Shown here one piece after another: positions 54,645 to 64,000 of a stretch of 64,000 bases of DNA (positions are counted from its first letter, which is position 1; every line of letters starts with the position of its first letter). The notes below the pieces were generated by a model. The model worked only from the letters and a program-made list of their open reading frames with translations, was not told where the DNA came from and did not search any database. Origin of the DNA: Cyanodermella asteris (Eukaryota > Ascomycota > Lecanoromycetes > Ostropales > Stictidaceae). Location of the stretch: assembly GCA_900618795.1 (NCBI GenBank), contig UYJD01000020.1:209827-273826 (forward strand), in the 5' to 3' direction. Made by a program: the position numbers and the translations under genes.

Positions 54645-57600
54645 TCATTCGTGCAGAGCACCAACAATTTCCTCCGCAAAACCTCCCAACATCTGCAAAA
54701 GTTCATCCGCACCTTCATTCCCAATCTTCGACGGATCCGCGATCAACCACAAGCGCAGAACCTCATTCTCAGGGTAAACCAAGACAGTGGTCCATTCTGG
54801 CGTCGCGACAAGCTCGTACCAGCCGAGTTTCAGCGTGTCCTCTCCAAACCTCAATTCCGGATAAAAAGCCATGTTTCGGAAGTGCACGGCAGACTTGTAC
54901 TTTGCATCTTCAGGCCATTGAGTGCAATTCTTGACCATGTCTGGCCAGTCCAATCCCTCGAAAGAGGTGCGTTCGTCGACCTGTTGAGCAGATGACGACA
55001 CCAGCTTCCGGAGCATGTCTTTTCTGGATAGAGCATTACTATTCGACTCGAGGTTGAACCTCACGGGCAACATGTTCACGCATGGTCCAATGACGGAGTC
55101 GAGTCCAGGCAGAGTGCCGTTCCGGCCAGTAGTGACATTGCCAAAGACAACATCCCCATGACCGGCAAGCTGCTGCAAGACCAGCGACCAGGCGACGTTG
55201 ACCACAACAGTCGGCCTCGTTCGCCTGTTGTCCGTCGCGCTGTGGAAGTTGGGTATGGCGTATGTTCGGAGAGTCCTGACATGAGATCCGCCAGGCCTGA
55301 ATGACAGCGCTGCAGTTGGCTGTGGGACTCCCTCGAGTTGTTTTGACCAGTAGTCGCGAGACTTTTCCGCCGAGTGAGCGCGGTGCGACAAGAGTTCGGT
55401 CCACTTGAGAGTATTGCTGACTGTCTCACCATTGTAAGCTTTGGCAATGGAATGCAAAACGCGGATCTGGGACCAGCCATCGTATTGGCTGTGTGACATG
55501 CGAAGTATAATGCGTCTCTTTCCTCCCTCCGTAGTGACAAGAGTCAACTTGGTGAAGGTGTCACTGACATTCGCCCGACGACAATCTTGGAAGCAGAACC
55601 TGTTGGAATATGTTGTGATTTGTTCGTCGGTATGCACCTCTTCGTGCACCAGTGGTGCGTCGCGGAGGATGATTTGGTAGTATTTGCCATCCTTCTCGAC
55701 GAACCGCGCGCGCAGACATTGGAATCGCTGCACTATAGCACGAGTCGCGGTCACCAGCTTCTCCCAGGAAATTTGAGGGCCAATATCTAAGAAAGCATAC
55801 TGCAGACCCAGTGGTTCCTCTTGGTTGTGCATGTAGTCAATTTGGAAACCATTCGCGGGAAGAATGTCTTCAATCTGGTCCTTGGAGACGTTCAAGGTGG
55901 AGGGAATGAAGTCTCCAGCCAACTCTTCGACGCTGACATGTTTGGATACCAGCTGATAGGGTCGGTAGGTAAGCAGATCACTCTTAGGCTTTGCATTTTC
56001 TGTCATCTTCTCTGCTTGTTGTGAAAGTATAGGCGACTCAAAGACGTCACTGCCTCGCAAAAAGTATGCATTGCGCTGGACTGTCGTGATGAGGCGCATG
56101 ACGGCAATGGAATCTCCGCCGCGCTGGAAAAAGTCATCTTCGCGAGAGATGGTGCTTGCATCAATGCCGAGCACCTGCGCCCAAAAGCTGGCAAGCTTCT
56201 GTTCTCTAGGCGTGCTCAACGGAACGAACGGAGCTTGCGCTACGCTGGAACTGATCCACACAAGCTGATCGAGTCGAAGCTGATTTCCGATATCCCGCAA
56301 ACGACGACGATCGATCTTACCAGAGCTAGTTTTGGGGACTGCAGAGATCGATACGAAAGCTTCGGGTCGTAAGTAAGATGGCAGAGACACTTCCAAAGCT
56401 TTTCTGAGACTGGGAACCAGATCGCGGAGCTTCTTCTCCAAGGTTCTTGTAGTATGCTTGCCTGAACGATCGGCTGCGAAAAGGAGAAGCATTTGTCTCT
56501 TGGCGCCTCCCTGCTTTACATCAATTTCCACAATATCGGCAACAATCATCATGCCAATATTCTCAAGCCCACGGACGAAATCCTCGACTTCGACAAGATT
56601 GACGAGCTGACCTCGGAGCTTGACTTGAGAGCCAAGGCGGCCAAGGAATTCAATGCTGCCATCCGCAAGATAGCGACCTTGATCGTTGGTTCTGAAAAGA
56701 GTGCCCTTGCGTCCCGCCACCAACTTAGACCCTGACAGAAGGAACTGTGGGTCGACCACAATCGGAAAGTGATCTGTTTTCATGAGGTATCCCGCTCCAA
56801 CAATTGGTCCTTCAATGAGGATCTCGCCGACAGAGCCGACAGGTGCAAGTTTGTCTGGATTCCCAACTTGTGTCAGCCAGAGGTTAGATCCTCGCCCGTA
56901 ACCTATGTTCCCAGCTTCACTTGGATGCTCGAGTGCAGCTGACACGGTGGACATGATCGTACACTCTGTGGGACCGTACACATTCACGAGACGCACTCGT
57001 CGACCCCACGTCTCAACATCTCCTCTCGTCATGGGCTCGCCAGTCAAGACCAGCGTTTTCAAGGCTGGCACCGCATCGGGATCGATTACCCTTGACACAG
57101 ATGGAACGAGCTGGGCCCAGTTGACTCTGTACTCGTTGATGAAAGAACTCAAGTCCCCTTGTAATGCGTCGTCGCTGGGCACGCAGAGACAGCCACCATG
57201 AGTGGTTGTGTAGATAAAATTGAAGATGCAGGCATCAAAGGAGTAGGACGAGCTATCAATGCTCCTTGTTTCTGGGCCACAGCGGAGGCCATCATCGCCG
57301 GCTTGGTAGTGCACCGCGCTGGCCAAGTTTGTGTGCGTGATGAGGACTCCTTTGGGGGTTCCAGTACTACCACTGGTGAACACTGCATAGGCAAGGTCGC
57401 TGTTCTGAAGGTGTCGTCGGTCGTTGAGGGGTTCCTTAGCCACGGAGCTCTGATGCTGATTACCGGTGTCCGCATGCAGACGAAACGACTCATCGACTAG
57501 CACCGCTCGTGGCGCAAGGCGAGATGCAAGATCTCTAGTTTCCTGGGAGCAGAGAATCGTTTGAGGGTGCATGTGCTGCATTAGAGATCGGAGGCGGCCT

Positions 57601-60600
57601 TCCGGATGTTTCCAATCGAGCGGCACGAAAGCTGCACCGGCTTTCATGACAGCAAGCATAGAAATGTTCGCAAACTTTGATTTTGGAAACAGCATTGGTA
57701 CAAAAGATCTTGGGCCAATGCCTGAAGCAACAAGATTGTCCGCCAATTGACTTGCCGATGATACAAGCTCAGCGTATGTCAATTTCCCATCACAAGCATC
57801 AATAGCGACGCTATCAGGACGTTTGCTGGCGTGCTGAGAAATGATATCATGGACATACTCAGTGGCTCTGGCAGATGGCACACGCTCGTTCCACCTCCAG
57901 ATAGCGTTTAGATCGACATCTGAAACAACGTTGATTTCGCCCAACGGCCGAGATGGCTGTGATCGAACTGCATCAGTGAACTGTCTGATCAATTGCGCCC
58001 ATTGTTGAAGGACTCGCTGCAGCGATCGCGTGGGAAGGATCCTGTCGTTAAAGCTTGCTTTCACCGTTGTGGTAGCGCCGACGGGGAGTATTTCCATCAT
58101 GAGGGCATATTGATTGAGCACAGCGTGCTGGTTCGGAAAGCCTTCGATCTGAGTCTCATCAAGGAGCTCCAAAATACTCTCTCCTGGAATCGCTTGTGTC
58201 TTTTGCTCGCTCGGTGGTTGAACAACCAGCACAGTCTGAAACTCGCAAGCCGCTGCAGACGATGCATCAATCTTGCGAATCGCTGGCACACCAAAATGCT
58301 CGTGAGGGATTGATCGTACGGTCATGTCGCGTACGTCTTTGAGAATCTGCCCGACTGTTTGAGCTGAGTCGACATCAATGAGGATCGGAATGGTTGTGAT
58401 AGCCGGGGCCATCATAGATTCAATGTGGTCGACAGGTGCATTGCGCCCAGTCAGGATTGCTCCAAACGATTGTGTCGAATTGCCTGTCAAGTGGGACACA
58501 AGCAGAGCCCAGGTTGCGTAGATCACAGACGTCAGAGTAATGCCTGGTGGCAACGATGAAAGGCTGACGTCCAGTGTCTCTTCTATGTATGCTTCCGCGC
58601 TTCGCTTGAAAGTAGCATTAGGTGCCGGATATGTTGTCGCTTTATCCCCATTCTTCAGTTCCTGTTTCCAAAAATTCGAGGAAGCAGTCCCATTAATGCC
58701 AGCAATATATTGCAGGAAGCTTTGCATGTCAGGTGATGGCGAAGGCAGTGTCTCCCCAAGGTAGATTGCGCGGAGCTCTGTCTCAATCATTTGTAGCATC
58801 CACCCGTCGTACATGGTGTGATGGATGGACCACGCTAGTTGCCATTTTTCAGCCTTTTGAATGAGAGCCCACTTCGTGAGAAGCTTGTTGGCGCCCATGT
58901 TTGTGGAACGGACGTCGGAAAGGAAAGCTTCGAGGTCGGAATACCGCTGCCATATGAAGTTGCCTTGCAAGACTATTTGATGGAGTCCCCTTCCGTCGAG
59001 GTCGACGATGCGTGTTCGTAGAATGCGATTCCGTGACACGACGTGTGCCCAAGCTGCCTGCAAGCGCTGGAGATCAACTTGAGTAGGAATTTCGTAGAGG
59101 CGAATACTCATGAAAGCTTGTGGATCCTTGACCGTTGCCGCAAGCATGGCTTCTTGGAGCGGCGAGCATGCATACGCATCCTCAATCAAACTCATGTCTT
59201 CGAGGCCACACTTTTGTGCAACTTCGATGCGAAGATTCAGAATATCTAGCGGCTTGCTCAGTCCACTGAAAGCCTCAAGAAAATCCTGCACAATTGTTTG
59301 GCTTTGAGTATCCGCGATGGGACGTTCCTGCGGGGTCGTTTCACTCGACTGGATCTTGCGTGAAATCTGAGCCAGTGTTGGTGATGAGAAGAGCGTCGCA
59401 ACGCTCAAGTCATGCCCTTCAGCTCGTGCTGCCGCAGCAAAGCTCATAGCAGATATTGAGTCTCCGCCAAGATCGAAGAAATCATCGTCTGTGTCGATGT
59501 CTTCTGCAGACATACCCAAGACCTCTCCCCACAGTCTGGACATTTCCGCTTCTGCGGGCGTTTTCGAGGATCTATTTGCTAACCTGCTTTCCTTATGACC
59601 GTGGTAGGTTTGCGAGCTTGTAGCCGTCTCGGCAACCTGCTCGAGCCTCTTCCTATCTACCTTGCCGTTCTGGGTGTGGGGAATGGAGCTGACGAAGAAG
59701 TATGCCGCAGGGATCATGTACTGTGGCAGAATTGCGCGCAATGTATCATCCAACTGTTGCACTTTCAACAATGCAGGCGCATCAGGGTCCACCAATGCGC
59801 AGTCCTGAGACCTGGCTGCACTGATAACGCTCAAGAACGCCACGAGCTTTCGTTCTGACTTTTCGCCAACGGCAGCGCATACCACAGACCCGATGACATC
59901 GCCCATGGATGCTTTGACATGATGCTGGCATTCCTCAAGCTCGATTCTTTGTCCTCGCAGCTTTATCTGCAGATCTTTGCGCGAGACGAAATGCAGATTG
60001 CCTTGAGCGTCGTATCGTGCGAGGTCACCAGATTTGAAAGCGACATGGTCGTAACGCTCACGGCTGGATCGAAGCCAAGGAAGGCCTGTGACAAAACGGT
60101 CCCGAGTGAGAAGCTCGTTGTTGAGATAGCCTTTACCAACGTTTGGACCTTCGATCAGGATCTCACCGACGGAGCCGATTGGCACGAGCCGTTTGTGATT
60201 TTCTGGATTAACCAACCAGATCGAGCAGCCGCTCCCTCTTCCGATGCCTTCATTCTTGAAATCGCTCGATAGACCTGGGTTCATGGTAGACACCGATGTA
60301 CACTCGGACGGACCGTAGCAGATGACTGTGCGGACTTGGGGTCGCCAGTCGTCAAAGTCTCGGTGATCAACGAACTCGCCGGATAGAATCAAAGTCTTCA
60401 GCGTCAGGAGCTGCTGCGGTTTTATCAAACGAGCTACCGAAGCAGTGAGCTCGGTCAATGTCGCGGCGTAGTGATTGATTGCCCCAACAAGGTTGTTTTT
60501 CCTCTCGTGCTCGCTCGGAACGCACAAAGTGGCGCCTGATGCCAGCGTCTTGAAAATCATATTCCAACTGACATCGAAGGCATATGATGCAAACTCGAAT

Positions 60601-63600
60601 GCTCGAGTGTCCTCTGTGAAGCCTGACTGGACAGTCTGATGGACGACTGCTGAGCACAGAGCTTGATGAGATTGTAGAACTCCTTTTGGTACTCCAGTCG
60701 ACCCCGATGTCATCAGGACACATGCCACATCGTCGGGAGATGGCGTTGAAGTGGTGCTAGTGGCGAAACGAGTCTTCTCGTAGCAATTCTTGACACAGTC
60801 TTCTAAAAGCAGCTTCTTCAGTCCAAGCGAGTCGACTACATCGAGGGATGACTGGTCTACGATGACAACTTCGCTGCGGACCTGGGAAAGGATCGCTTGA
60901 AGACGACCAGCTGGCTGCGTCGCATCAAGGGGAAGGAGTGTCGCGCCAGCTCGAAGTATACCAAGCGCAGCAACAGGAACATAACCGGACTTTTGCGCGA
61001 TGAGCGGAACGATGCAGTCATAGCCAGATACTGCGCCTTGTACGTGACTGGAGATAGTGGCCGACAGTTCGTCGAGTTCTGAATATGAGATCCTGCAGTC
61101 CCAGGCATCTATCGCGACCTTCCCGAAATGCTGGTGACGGATAGATTCAAGGAGGAGTTCGTGAAGGAGTCGCGGGGATGGGCTTGCCACTTCCGAGTTC
61201 CACGCCCAGATATCCTGCATGTCTTCTTTGCCGATGCAATCTATCTCATTGACCCTTGTCCTGGAGTATTCACTGCTTATTGAATTGATGACTGCCGTCA
61301 GGCGGCCGCCGAATCGTTCCATCTCGCGTGTGGTCAGCAGATTGGGGTCAAATATGCTCTCAAGCTCCAGTCCGTCCTTCGTGGGCGTGAAGAACATGAC
61401 GAGACCAAACGTGTGGAACGACTCATCCCTACCATGTGCTTCATAGGAGGAAGTCCTGATGGTCTCTTGACCTTGTGATCCAAAATGAGGTGGATTCACC
61501 ACGATGAGGGTCTGAAACTTGCAAGCAGCTTTCGTGTCGCTATTCATCTTCTCGATCTTGCTTGTGCCCACGTGCTGGTATGGCTCCATCGACGAAGTGT
61601 TCTTTTCAACACTGGCGATCAGCTGCGAGACGGTCTGGCTGTTGTCTTCAAGCCGAACTCTGATCGGCACTGGGGTGATGGTTGGGCCCACCATTTGTTC
61701 GACCTCTGGTATACAAGCGATACGACCAGCAAGCGTGGCAGCAAAGATGATATCGTCACTCTCAGTAAGCTTTGAGACTATCATTGCCCATGCGGTATGA
61801 ATGAGTGTCTGTAAACTTGATCCGTGTGAGTTCGTGATCTTCAAAGTTTGGCGGAGTGTTTGGGTAGGCTGCACTTGGTAAGACCTGGAGGGTAATTTTG
61901 GGAAGATCGCTCGCGGCCCGGGAGATTCTAGGCGGCTTTGCCAGAAGTCTTGCGCTTTAGCTTTGTTCTGTGAGTTGAGGTACTTGACAAAGCCGCTGAA
62001 CTCTGGCGGCTTGTGTATTTGAAGGCCATCGTAGGCTCTGCGGAGTTGGTCCTCGATCAAGACGACAGACCAACCATCGTAGACCGAGTGATGTACAGTC
62101 CAAGCAATCTTCGCCCCAGCTGAGTGGGATTGCGCTTTGATGATAGATAGCCATGAGAGTGGACCTCCTGCCTTGATCTCGGCCTCGTCGTCAACGTAAG
62201 CATCAATATTGTTGTACGTTTTCCAAGTTGTCTCGCGGACTACGACTTGAAGCAGACCCATGGTTCTGGTCTCGACAAATCTCGTCCTCAAGATAGGATT
62301 AATATCAACAACTGATTGCCAGGCTTTCACAAGCCGATCAAGATTTAAAGTGGAGGGCACCTCGAAGATCGACCGTGTGATATACGCTCGGGGTTGTCTC
62401 ATGGTAAGCGCAAACAGCTCGGTCTGTAATGGTGTGCATGGGTACACGTCGAGTATGGATTCCTTCTCCACTCCGCAGACAGCTTTAGCATCCTGTATAA
62501 TCTGTTCCAGTTGATCGGATTGTATCATGGAGAATGTGGTGGGCGATTCCGATGATGAAGAAACGGACCGTGTCATGGCAGCCATTGCTGATAATCTGGT
62601 GTGGTTCATGATATCCTTGAACAAGAGCATAAGGTCATGCTTTCGGGCAAGATTTGAGAGCTTCATGACGGCGATTGAATCTGCGCCTGATTCAAAGAAA
62701 TCACTTTCAGGGCATAGGATGAGTTGTGGTCTGTCCAAGGCTGTGGCCCACAGCTGCTCCAGGACCGATTCCATCTTCGTGAGAGGTCTATGAACTTGGC
62801 CCAGTGAGTCCGAAGTCTCGTCACTGGTCGTGGACTTGAGCATCTCCCCACCGAGCTTCCTAAGCTCCATGCGATTGATCTTTCCTGATGGAGCTTTCGG
62901 GATGCTCGAAAGAATCGAGAAAGACTCGGGAATCATATAAGGGGGGAGCTTGGTCTTCAGATGCATTCGAGCTCGAGGTATGTCTAAGTTTGACCCGGAT
63001 GGATTGGCGCAGAATGCGACAAGCGCAGGTCGACCAGTCGGATGAATAACCACTTCGCAGACTACTGCAGGAGATTCAGGAAGGGCGTGCTTGAGTTGGT
63101 ATTCGATTTCCCCGAACTCAACCCTCTGACCTCGGAGCTTGACCTGCGTATCGCCTCGGCCGAGATACTGAATCGATCCATTTGCTGTATATCTCACCAA
63201 GTCACCGGTCCTATAAAGTCGCCCGTGCCTACCAGGTCGTGACTTGGATCCCCGCAGTAGAAATTCTGGATCTTCGATGAATACTTGTGCTGTCTTCTCG
63301 GGCTGTTGATGATAGCCCTGAGTCACCAATGGTCCCTCAATCACCATCTCTCCGACTGCACCGAGAGCAACGAGCTCATTGTAGTTTGAAGGGTTGCAGA
63401 CCCAAGGCAACACGCCACTTCCCTTGCCAATATTTGATGCGGCCTCCGGCCTTGAGAGCGGGGTGAACATGCAGAGAGGCGTAATCTCTGTGGGACCGTA
63501 GGCGCACCACAGATCGAGGTGGTCTTTCCACATTGACACATCCAATGGCGTAACGGCCTCTCCGCCTAGCCACATTCTCTTGACCGTAGGAACCTCTCTT

Positions 63601-64000
63601 GGATTGATCGTGCGAGCGACTGACGGCGTCAGGAAGAGCTTCGTGGTGTTGAAAGACGTAATGTCCCCGGCCAGATTGTTCATTCGGCTTTCCTGCGATG
63701 GTGTACACACGGTAGCCCCTGCAACCAGACCCAGGTACCAATGCCAGATGCACGCATCGAAGCTATGGGACGAGAAATCATACACTCTGTCTTCGGGAGT
63801 AAAGCCAAGGTCTCGCACCTGCTGAACACTCGCTGACGCCAAGTTTCGATGAGCGACAACAACCCCTTTAGGTACGCCAGTAGATCCGCTCGTGAAGCAA
63901 ATGTACATAGTTCGCTTGGTATCAGTCGAATCGACCACATCTAGACTTGCTGTCCCCAGGGTAGTGCATCTGCTTCGCTCAACCACAAAAACGTTGTTCA
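54645..64000 (-). CDS. Nonribosomal peptide synthetase, C-terminal part (A-T-C-A-T-C-A-T-CT), 5' end off the right edge
   Basis: One uninterrupted frame of over 3100 codons, entering from the right edge inside an A domain. Approximate positions: A1 64000-62830 (FTSGSTGVPKG, AYGPTEIT, YRTGDLVRY); T1 near 62680 (FFESGADSIAV); C1 62540-61260 (HHSVYDGWS); A2 61130-59640 (MTSGSTGVPKG, CYGPSECTS, FKSGDLARY); T2 near 59460 (FFDLGGDSISA); C2 59270-57960 (HHTMYDGWM); A3 57890-56260 (FTSGSTGTPKG, VYGPTECTI, FRTNDQGRY); T3 near 56110 (FFQRGGDSIAV); terminal C domain 55930-54645 (MSHSQYDGWS). Each module loads one amino acid; at least three are added. SHSQYDGWS fits the SHxxxDxxS signature reported for fungal terminal domains that release the peptide by cyclisation, so a cyclic product is likely. 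Oddities: GAD for GGD in T1 and TND for TGD in A3. No thioesterase or reductase. Amino acids and product unknown. Confidence 0.95.
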   Translation of the reverse strand, partial: NNVFVVERSRCTTLGTASLDVVDSTDTKRTMYICFTSGSTGVPKGVVVAHRNLASASVQQVRDLGFTPEDRVYDFSSHSFDACIWHWYLGLVAGATVCTPSQESRMNNLAGDITSFNTTKLFLTPSVARTINPREVPTVKRMWLGGEAVTPLDVSMWKDHLDLWCAYGPTEITPLCMFTPLSRPEAASNIGKGSGVLPWVCNPSNYNELVALGAVGEMVIEGPLVTQGYHQQPEKTAQVFIEDPEFLLRGSKSRPGRHGRLYRTGDLVRYTANGSIQYLGRGDTQVKLRGQRVEFGEIEYQLKHALPESPAVVCEVVIHPTGRPALVAFCANPSGSNLDIPRARMHLKTKLPPYMIPESFSILSSIPKAPSGKINRMELRKLGGEMLKSTTSDETSDSLGQVHRPLTKMESVLEQLWATALDRPQLILCPESDFFESGADSIAVMKLSNLARKHDLMLLFKDIMNHTRLSAMAAMTRSVSSSSESPTTFSMIQSDQLEQIIQDAKAVCGVEKESILDVYPCTPLQTELFALTMRQPRAYITRSIFEVPSTLNLDRLVKAWQSVVDINPILRTRFVETRTMGLLQVVVRETTWKTYNNIDAYVDDEAEIKAGGPLSWLSIIKAQSHSAGAKIAWTVHHSVYDGWSVVLIEDQLRRAYDGLQIHKPPEFSGFVKYLNSQNKAKAQDFWQSRLESPGPRAIFPKLPSRSYQVQPTQTLRQTLKITNSHGSSLQTLIHTAWAMIVSKLTESDDIIFAATLAGRIACIPEVEQMVGPTITPVPIRVRLEDNSQTVSQLIASVEKNTSSMEPYQHVGTSKIEKMNSDTKAACKFQTLIVVNPPHFGSQGQETIRTSSYEAHGRDESFHTFGLVMFFTPTKDGLELESIFDPNLLTTREMERFGGRLTAVINSISSEYSRTRVNEIDCIGKEDMQDIWAWNSEVASPSPRLLHELLLESIRHQHFGKVAIDAWDCRISYSELDELSATISSHVQGAVSGYDCIVPLIAQKSGYVPVAALGILRAGATLLPLDATQPAGRLQAILSQVRSEVVIVDQSSLDVVDSLGLKKLLLEDCVKNCYEKTRFATSTTSTPSPDDVACVLMTSGSTGVPKGVLQSHQALCSAVVHQTVQSGFTEDTRAFEFASYAFDVSWNMIFKTLASGATLCVPSEHERKNNLVGAINHYAATLTELTASVARLIKPQQLLTLKTLILSGEFVDHRDFDDWRPQVRTVICYGPSECTSVSTMNPGLSSDFKNEGIGRGSGCSIWLVNPENHKRLVPIGSVGEILIEGPNVGKGYLNNELLTRDRFVTGLPWLRSSRERYDHVAFKSGDLARYDAQGNLHFVSRKDLQIKLRGQRIELEECQHHVKASMGDVIGSVVCAAVGEKSERKLVAFLSVISAARSQDCALVDPDAPALLKVQQLDDTLRAILPQYMIPAAYFFVSSIPHTQNGKVDRKRLEQVAETATSSQTYHGHKESRLANRSSKTPAEAEMSRLWGEVLGMSAEDIDTDDDFFDLGGDSISAMSFAAAARAEGHDLSVATLFSSPTLAQISRKIQSSETTPQERPIADTQSQTIVQDFLEAFSGLSKPLDILNLRIEVAQKCGLEDMSLIEDAYACSPLQEAMLAATVKDPQAFMSIRLYEIPTQVDLQRLQAAWAHVVSRNRILRTRIVDLDGRGLHQIVLQGNFIWQRYSDLEAFLSDVRSTNMGANKLLTKWALIQKAEKWQLAWSIHHTMYDGWMLQMIETELRAIYLGETLPSPSPDMQSFLQYIAGINGTASSNFWKQELKNGDKATTYPAPNATFKRSAEAYIEETLDVSLSSLPPGITLTSVIYATWALLVSHLTGNSTQSFGAILTGRNAPVDHIESMMAPAITTIPILIDVDSAQTVGQILKDVRDMTVRSIPHEHFGVPAIRKIDASSAAACEFQTVLVVQPPSEQKTQAIPGESILELLDETQIEGFPNQHAVLNQYALMMEILPVGATTTVKASFNDRILPTRSLQRVLQQWAQLIRQFTDAVRSQPSRPLGEINVVSDVDLNAIWRWNERVPSARATEYVHDIISQHASKRPDSVAIDACDGKLTYAELVSSASQLADNLVASGIGPRSFVPMLFPKSKFANISMLAVMKAGAAFVPLDWKHPEGRLRSLMQHMHPQTILCSQETRDLASRLAPRAVLVDESFRLHADTGNQHQSSVAKEPLNDRRHLQNSDLAYAVFTSGSTGTPKGVLITHTNLASAVHYQAGDDGLRCGPETRSIDSSSYSFDACIFNFIYTTTHGGCLCVPSDDALQGDLSSFINEYRVNWAQLVPSVSRVIDPDAVPALKTLVLTGEPMTRGDVETWGRRVRLVNVYGPTECTIMSTVSAALEHPSEAGNIGYGRGSNLWLTQVGNPDKLAPVGSVGEILIEGPIVGAGYLMKTDHFPIVVDPQFLLSGSKLVAGRKGTLFRTNDQGRYLADGSIEFLGRLGSQVKLRGQLVNLVEVEDFVRGLENIGMMIVADIVEIDVKQGGAKRQMLLLFAADRSGKHTTRTLEKKLRDLVPSLRKALEVSLPSYLRPEAFVSISAVPKTSSGKIDRRRLRDIGNQLRLDQLVWISSSVAQAPFVPLSTPREQKLASFWAQVLGIDASTISREDDFFQRGGDSIAVMRLITTVQRNAYFLRGSDVFESPILSQQAEKMTENAKPKSDLLTYRPYQLVSKHVSVEELAGDFIPSTLNVSKDQIEDILPANGFQIDYMHNQEEPLGLQYAFLDIGPQISWEKLVTATRAIVQRFQCLRARFVEKDGKYYQIILRDAPLVHEEVHTDEQITTYSNRFCFQDCRRANVSDTFTKLTLVTTEGGKRRIILRMSHSQYDGWSQIRVLHSIAKAYNGETVSNTLKWTELLSHRAHSAEKSRDYWSKQLEGVPQPTAALSFRPGGSHVRTLRTYAIPNFHSATDNRRTRPTVVVNVAWSLVLQQLAGHGDVVFGNVTTGRNGTLPGLDSVIGPCVNMLPVRFNLESNSNALSRKDMLRKLVSSSAQQVDERTSFEGLDWPDMVKNCTQWPEDAKYKSAVHFRNMAFYPELRFGEDTLKLGWYELVATPEWTTVLVYPENEVLRLWLIADPSKIGNEGADELLQMLGGFAEEIVGALHE

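Noticed and set aside
1-64000. CRISPR arrays, retroelements, intact DNA transposons, telomeric repeats
   Set aside because: Looked for on both strands; no array, reverse transcriptase, integrase or transposase motif, or TTAGGG run was recognised.

Overview
The window reads as nuclear DNA of a filamentous ascomycete (Pezizomycotina; a dothideomycete is my guess, not shown). Support: short GT-AG introns, mostly 46-250 bp, with CTAAC or CTGAC branch points close to the acceptor; pyrimidine-rich leaders; and typical mould genes (HET domain, CreB, Pth11-like membrane protein, multimodular NRPS, RSC bromodomain subunit). Many genes needed splicing by eye, so exon limits are my own reading of splice sites and frame continuity.

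Layout. 1-1720: 5' part of a conserved fungal gene leaving the window to the left. 2965-5517: GARP tethering subunit VPS53. 7286-9746: convergent pair of a GPI-anchored BIM1/X325-type copper protein and an O-methyltransferase with a frame break. 10667-11784: SRR1-like protein, apparently cut short by an indel. 14535-14918: small acidic Ser/Thr-rich protein. 16028-18019: HET protein. 19072-19638: Dabb protein. 20934-24643: a 2-hydroxyacid dehydrogenase beside a dead sugar-type MFS transporter. 26572-29631: epimerase-like protein and a conserved nuclear-looking protein, convergent. 31509-34879: secreted-protein remnant, small secreted cupin-like protein, dead maleylacetoacetate isomerase. 35479-37610: doubtful gene and a Pth11-like membrane protein whose tail lies behind an in-frame stop. 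38055-45582: housekeeping block with MDE1 (methionine salvage), the deubiquitinase CreB and a BAR-SH3 protein. 46865-46936: tRNA-Ile with the unusual anticodon GAU. 48298-50969: tandem pair of an unrecognised family, one decayed and one intact. 51742-54171: RSC4-like double bromodomain protein. 54645-64000: 3' part of a large NRPS (A-T-C-A-T-C-A-T-CT visible) continuing off the right edge.

How it fits together. There is no single pathway. Intact conserved genes (VPS53, MDE1, CreB, BAR-SH3, RSC4-like, NRPS) are interspersed with accessory genes showing nonsense changes and one-base indels. The stops I can read against family expectation are Trp or Gln codons that became TAG or TAA, the change expected from CpA-to-TpA mutation such as RIP. 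The NRPS is the one clear secondary-metabolism gene; its partners, if any, lie to the right, because its left neighbours are chromatin and unknown genes. No CRISPR array, viral element or intact transposon was recognised.
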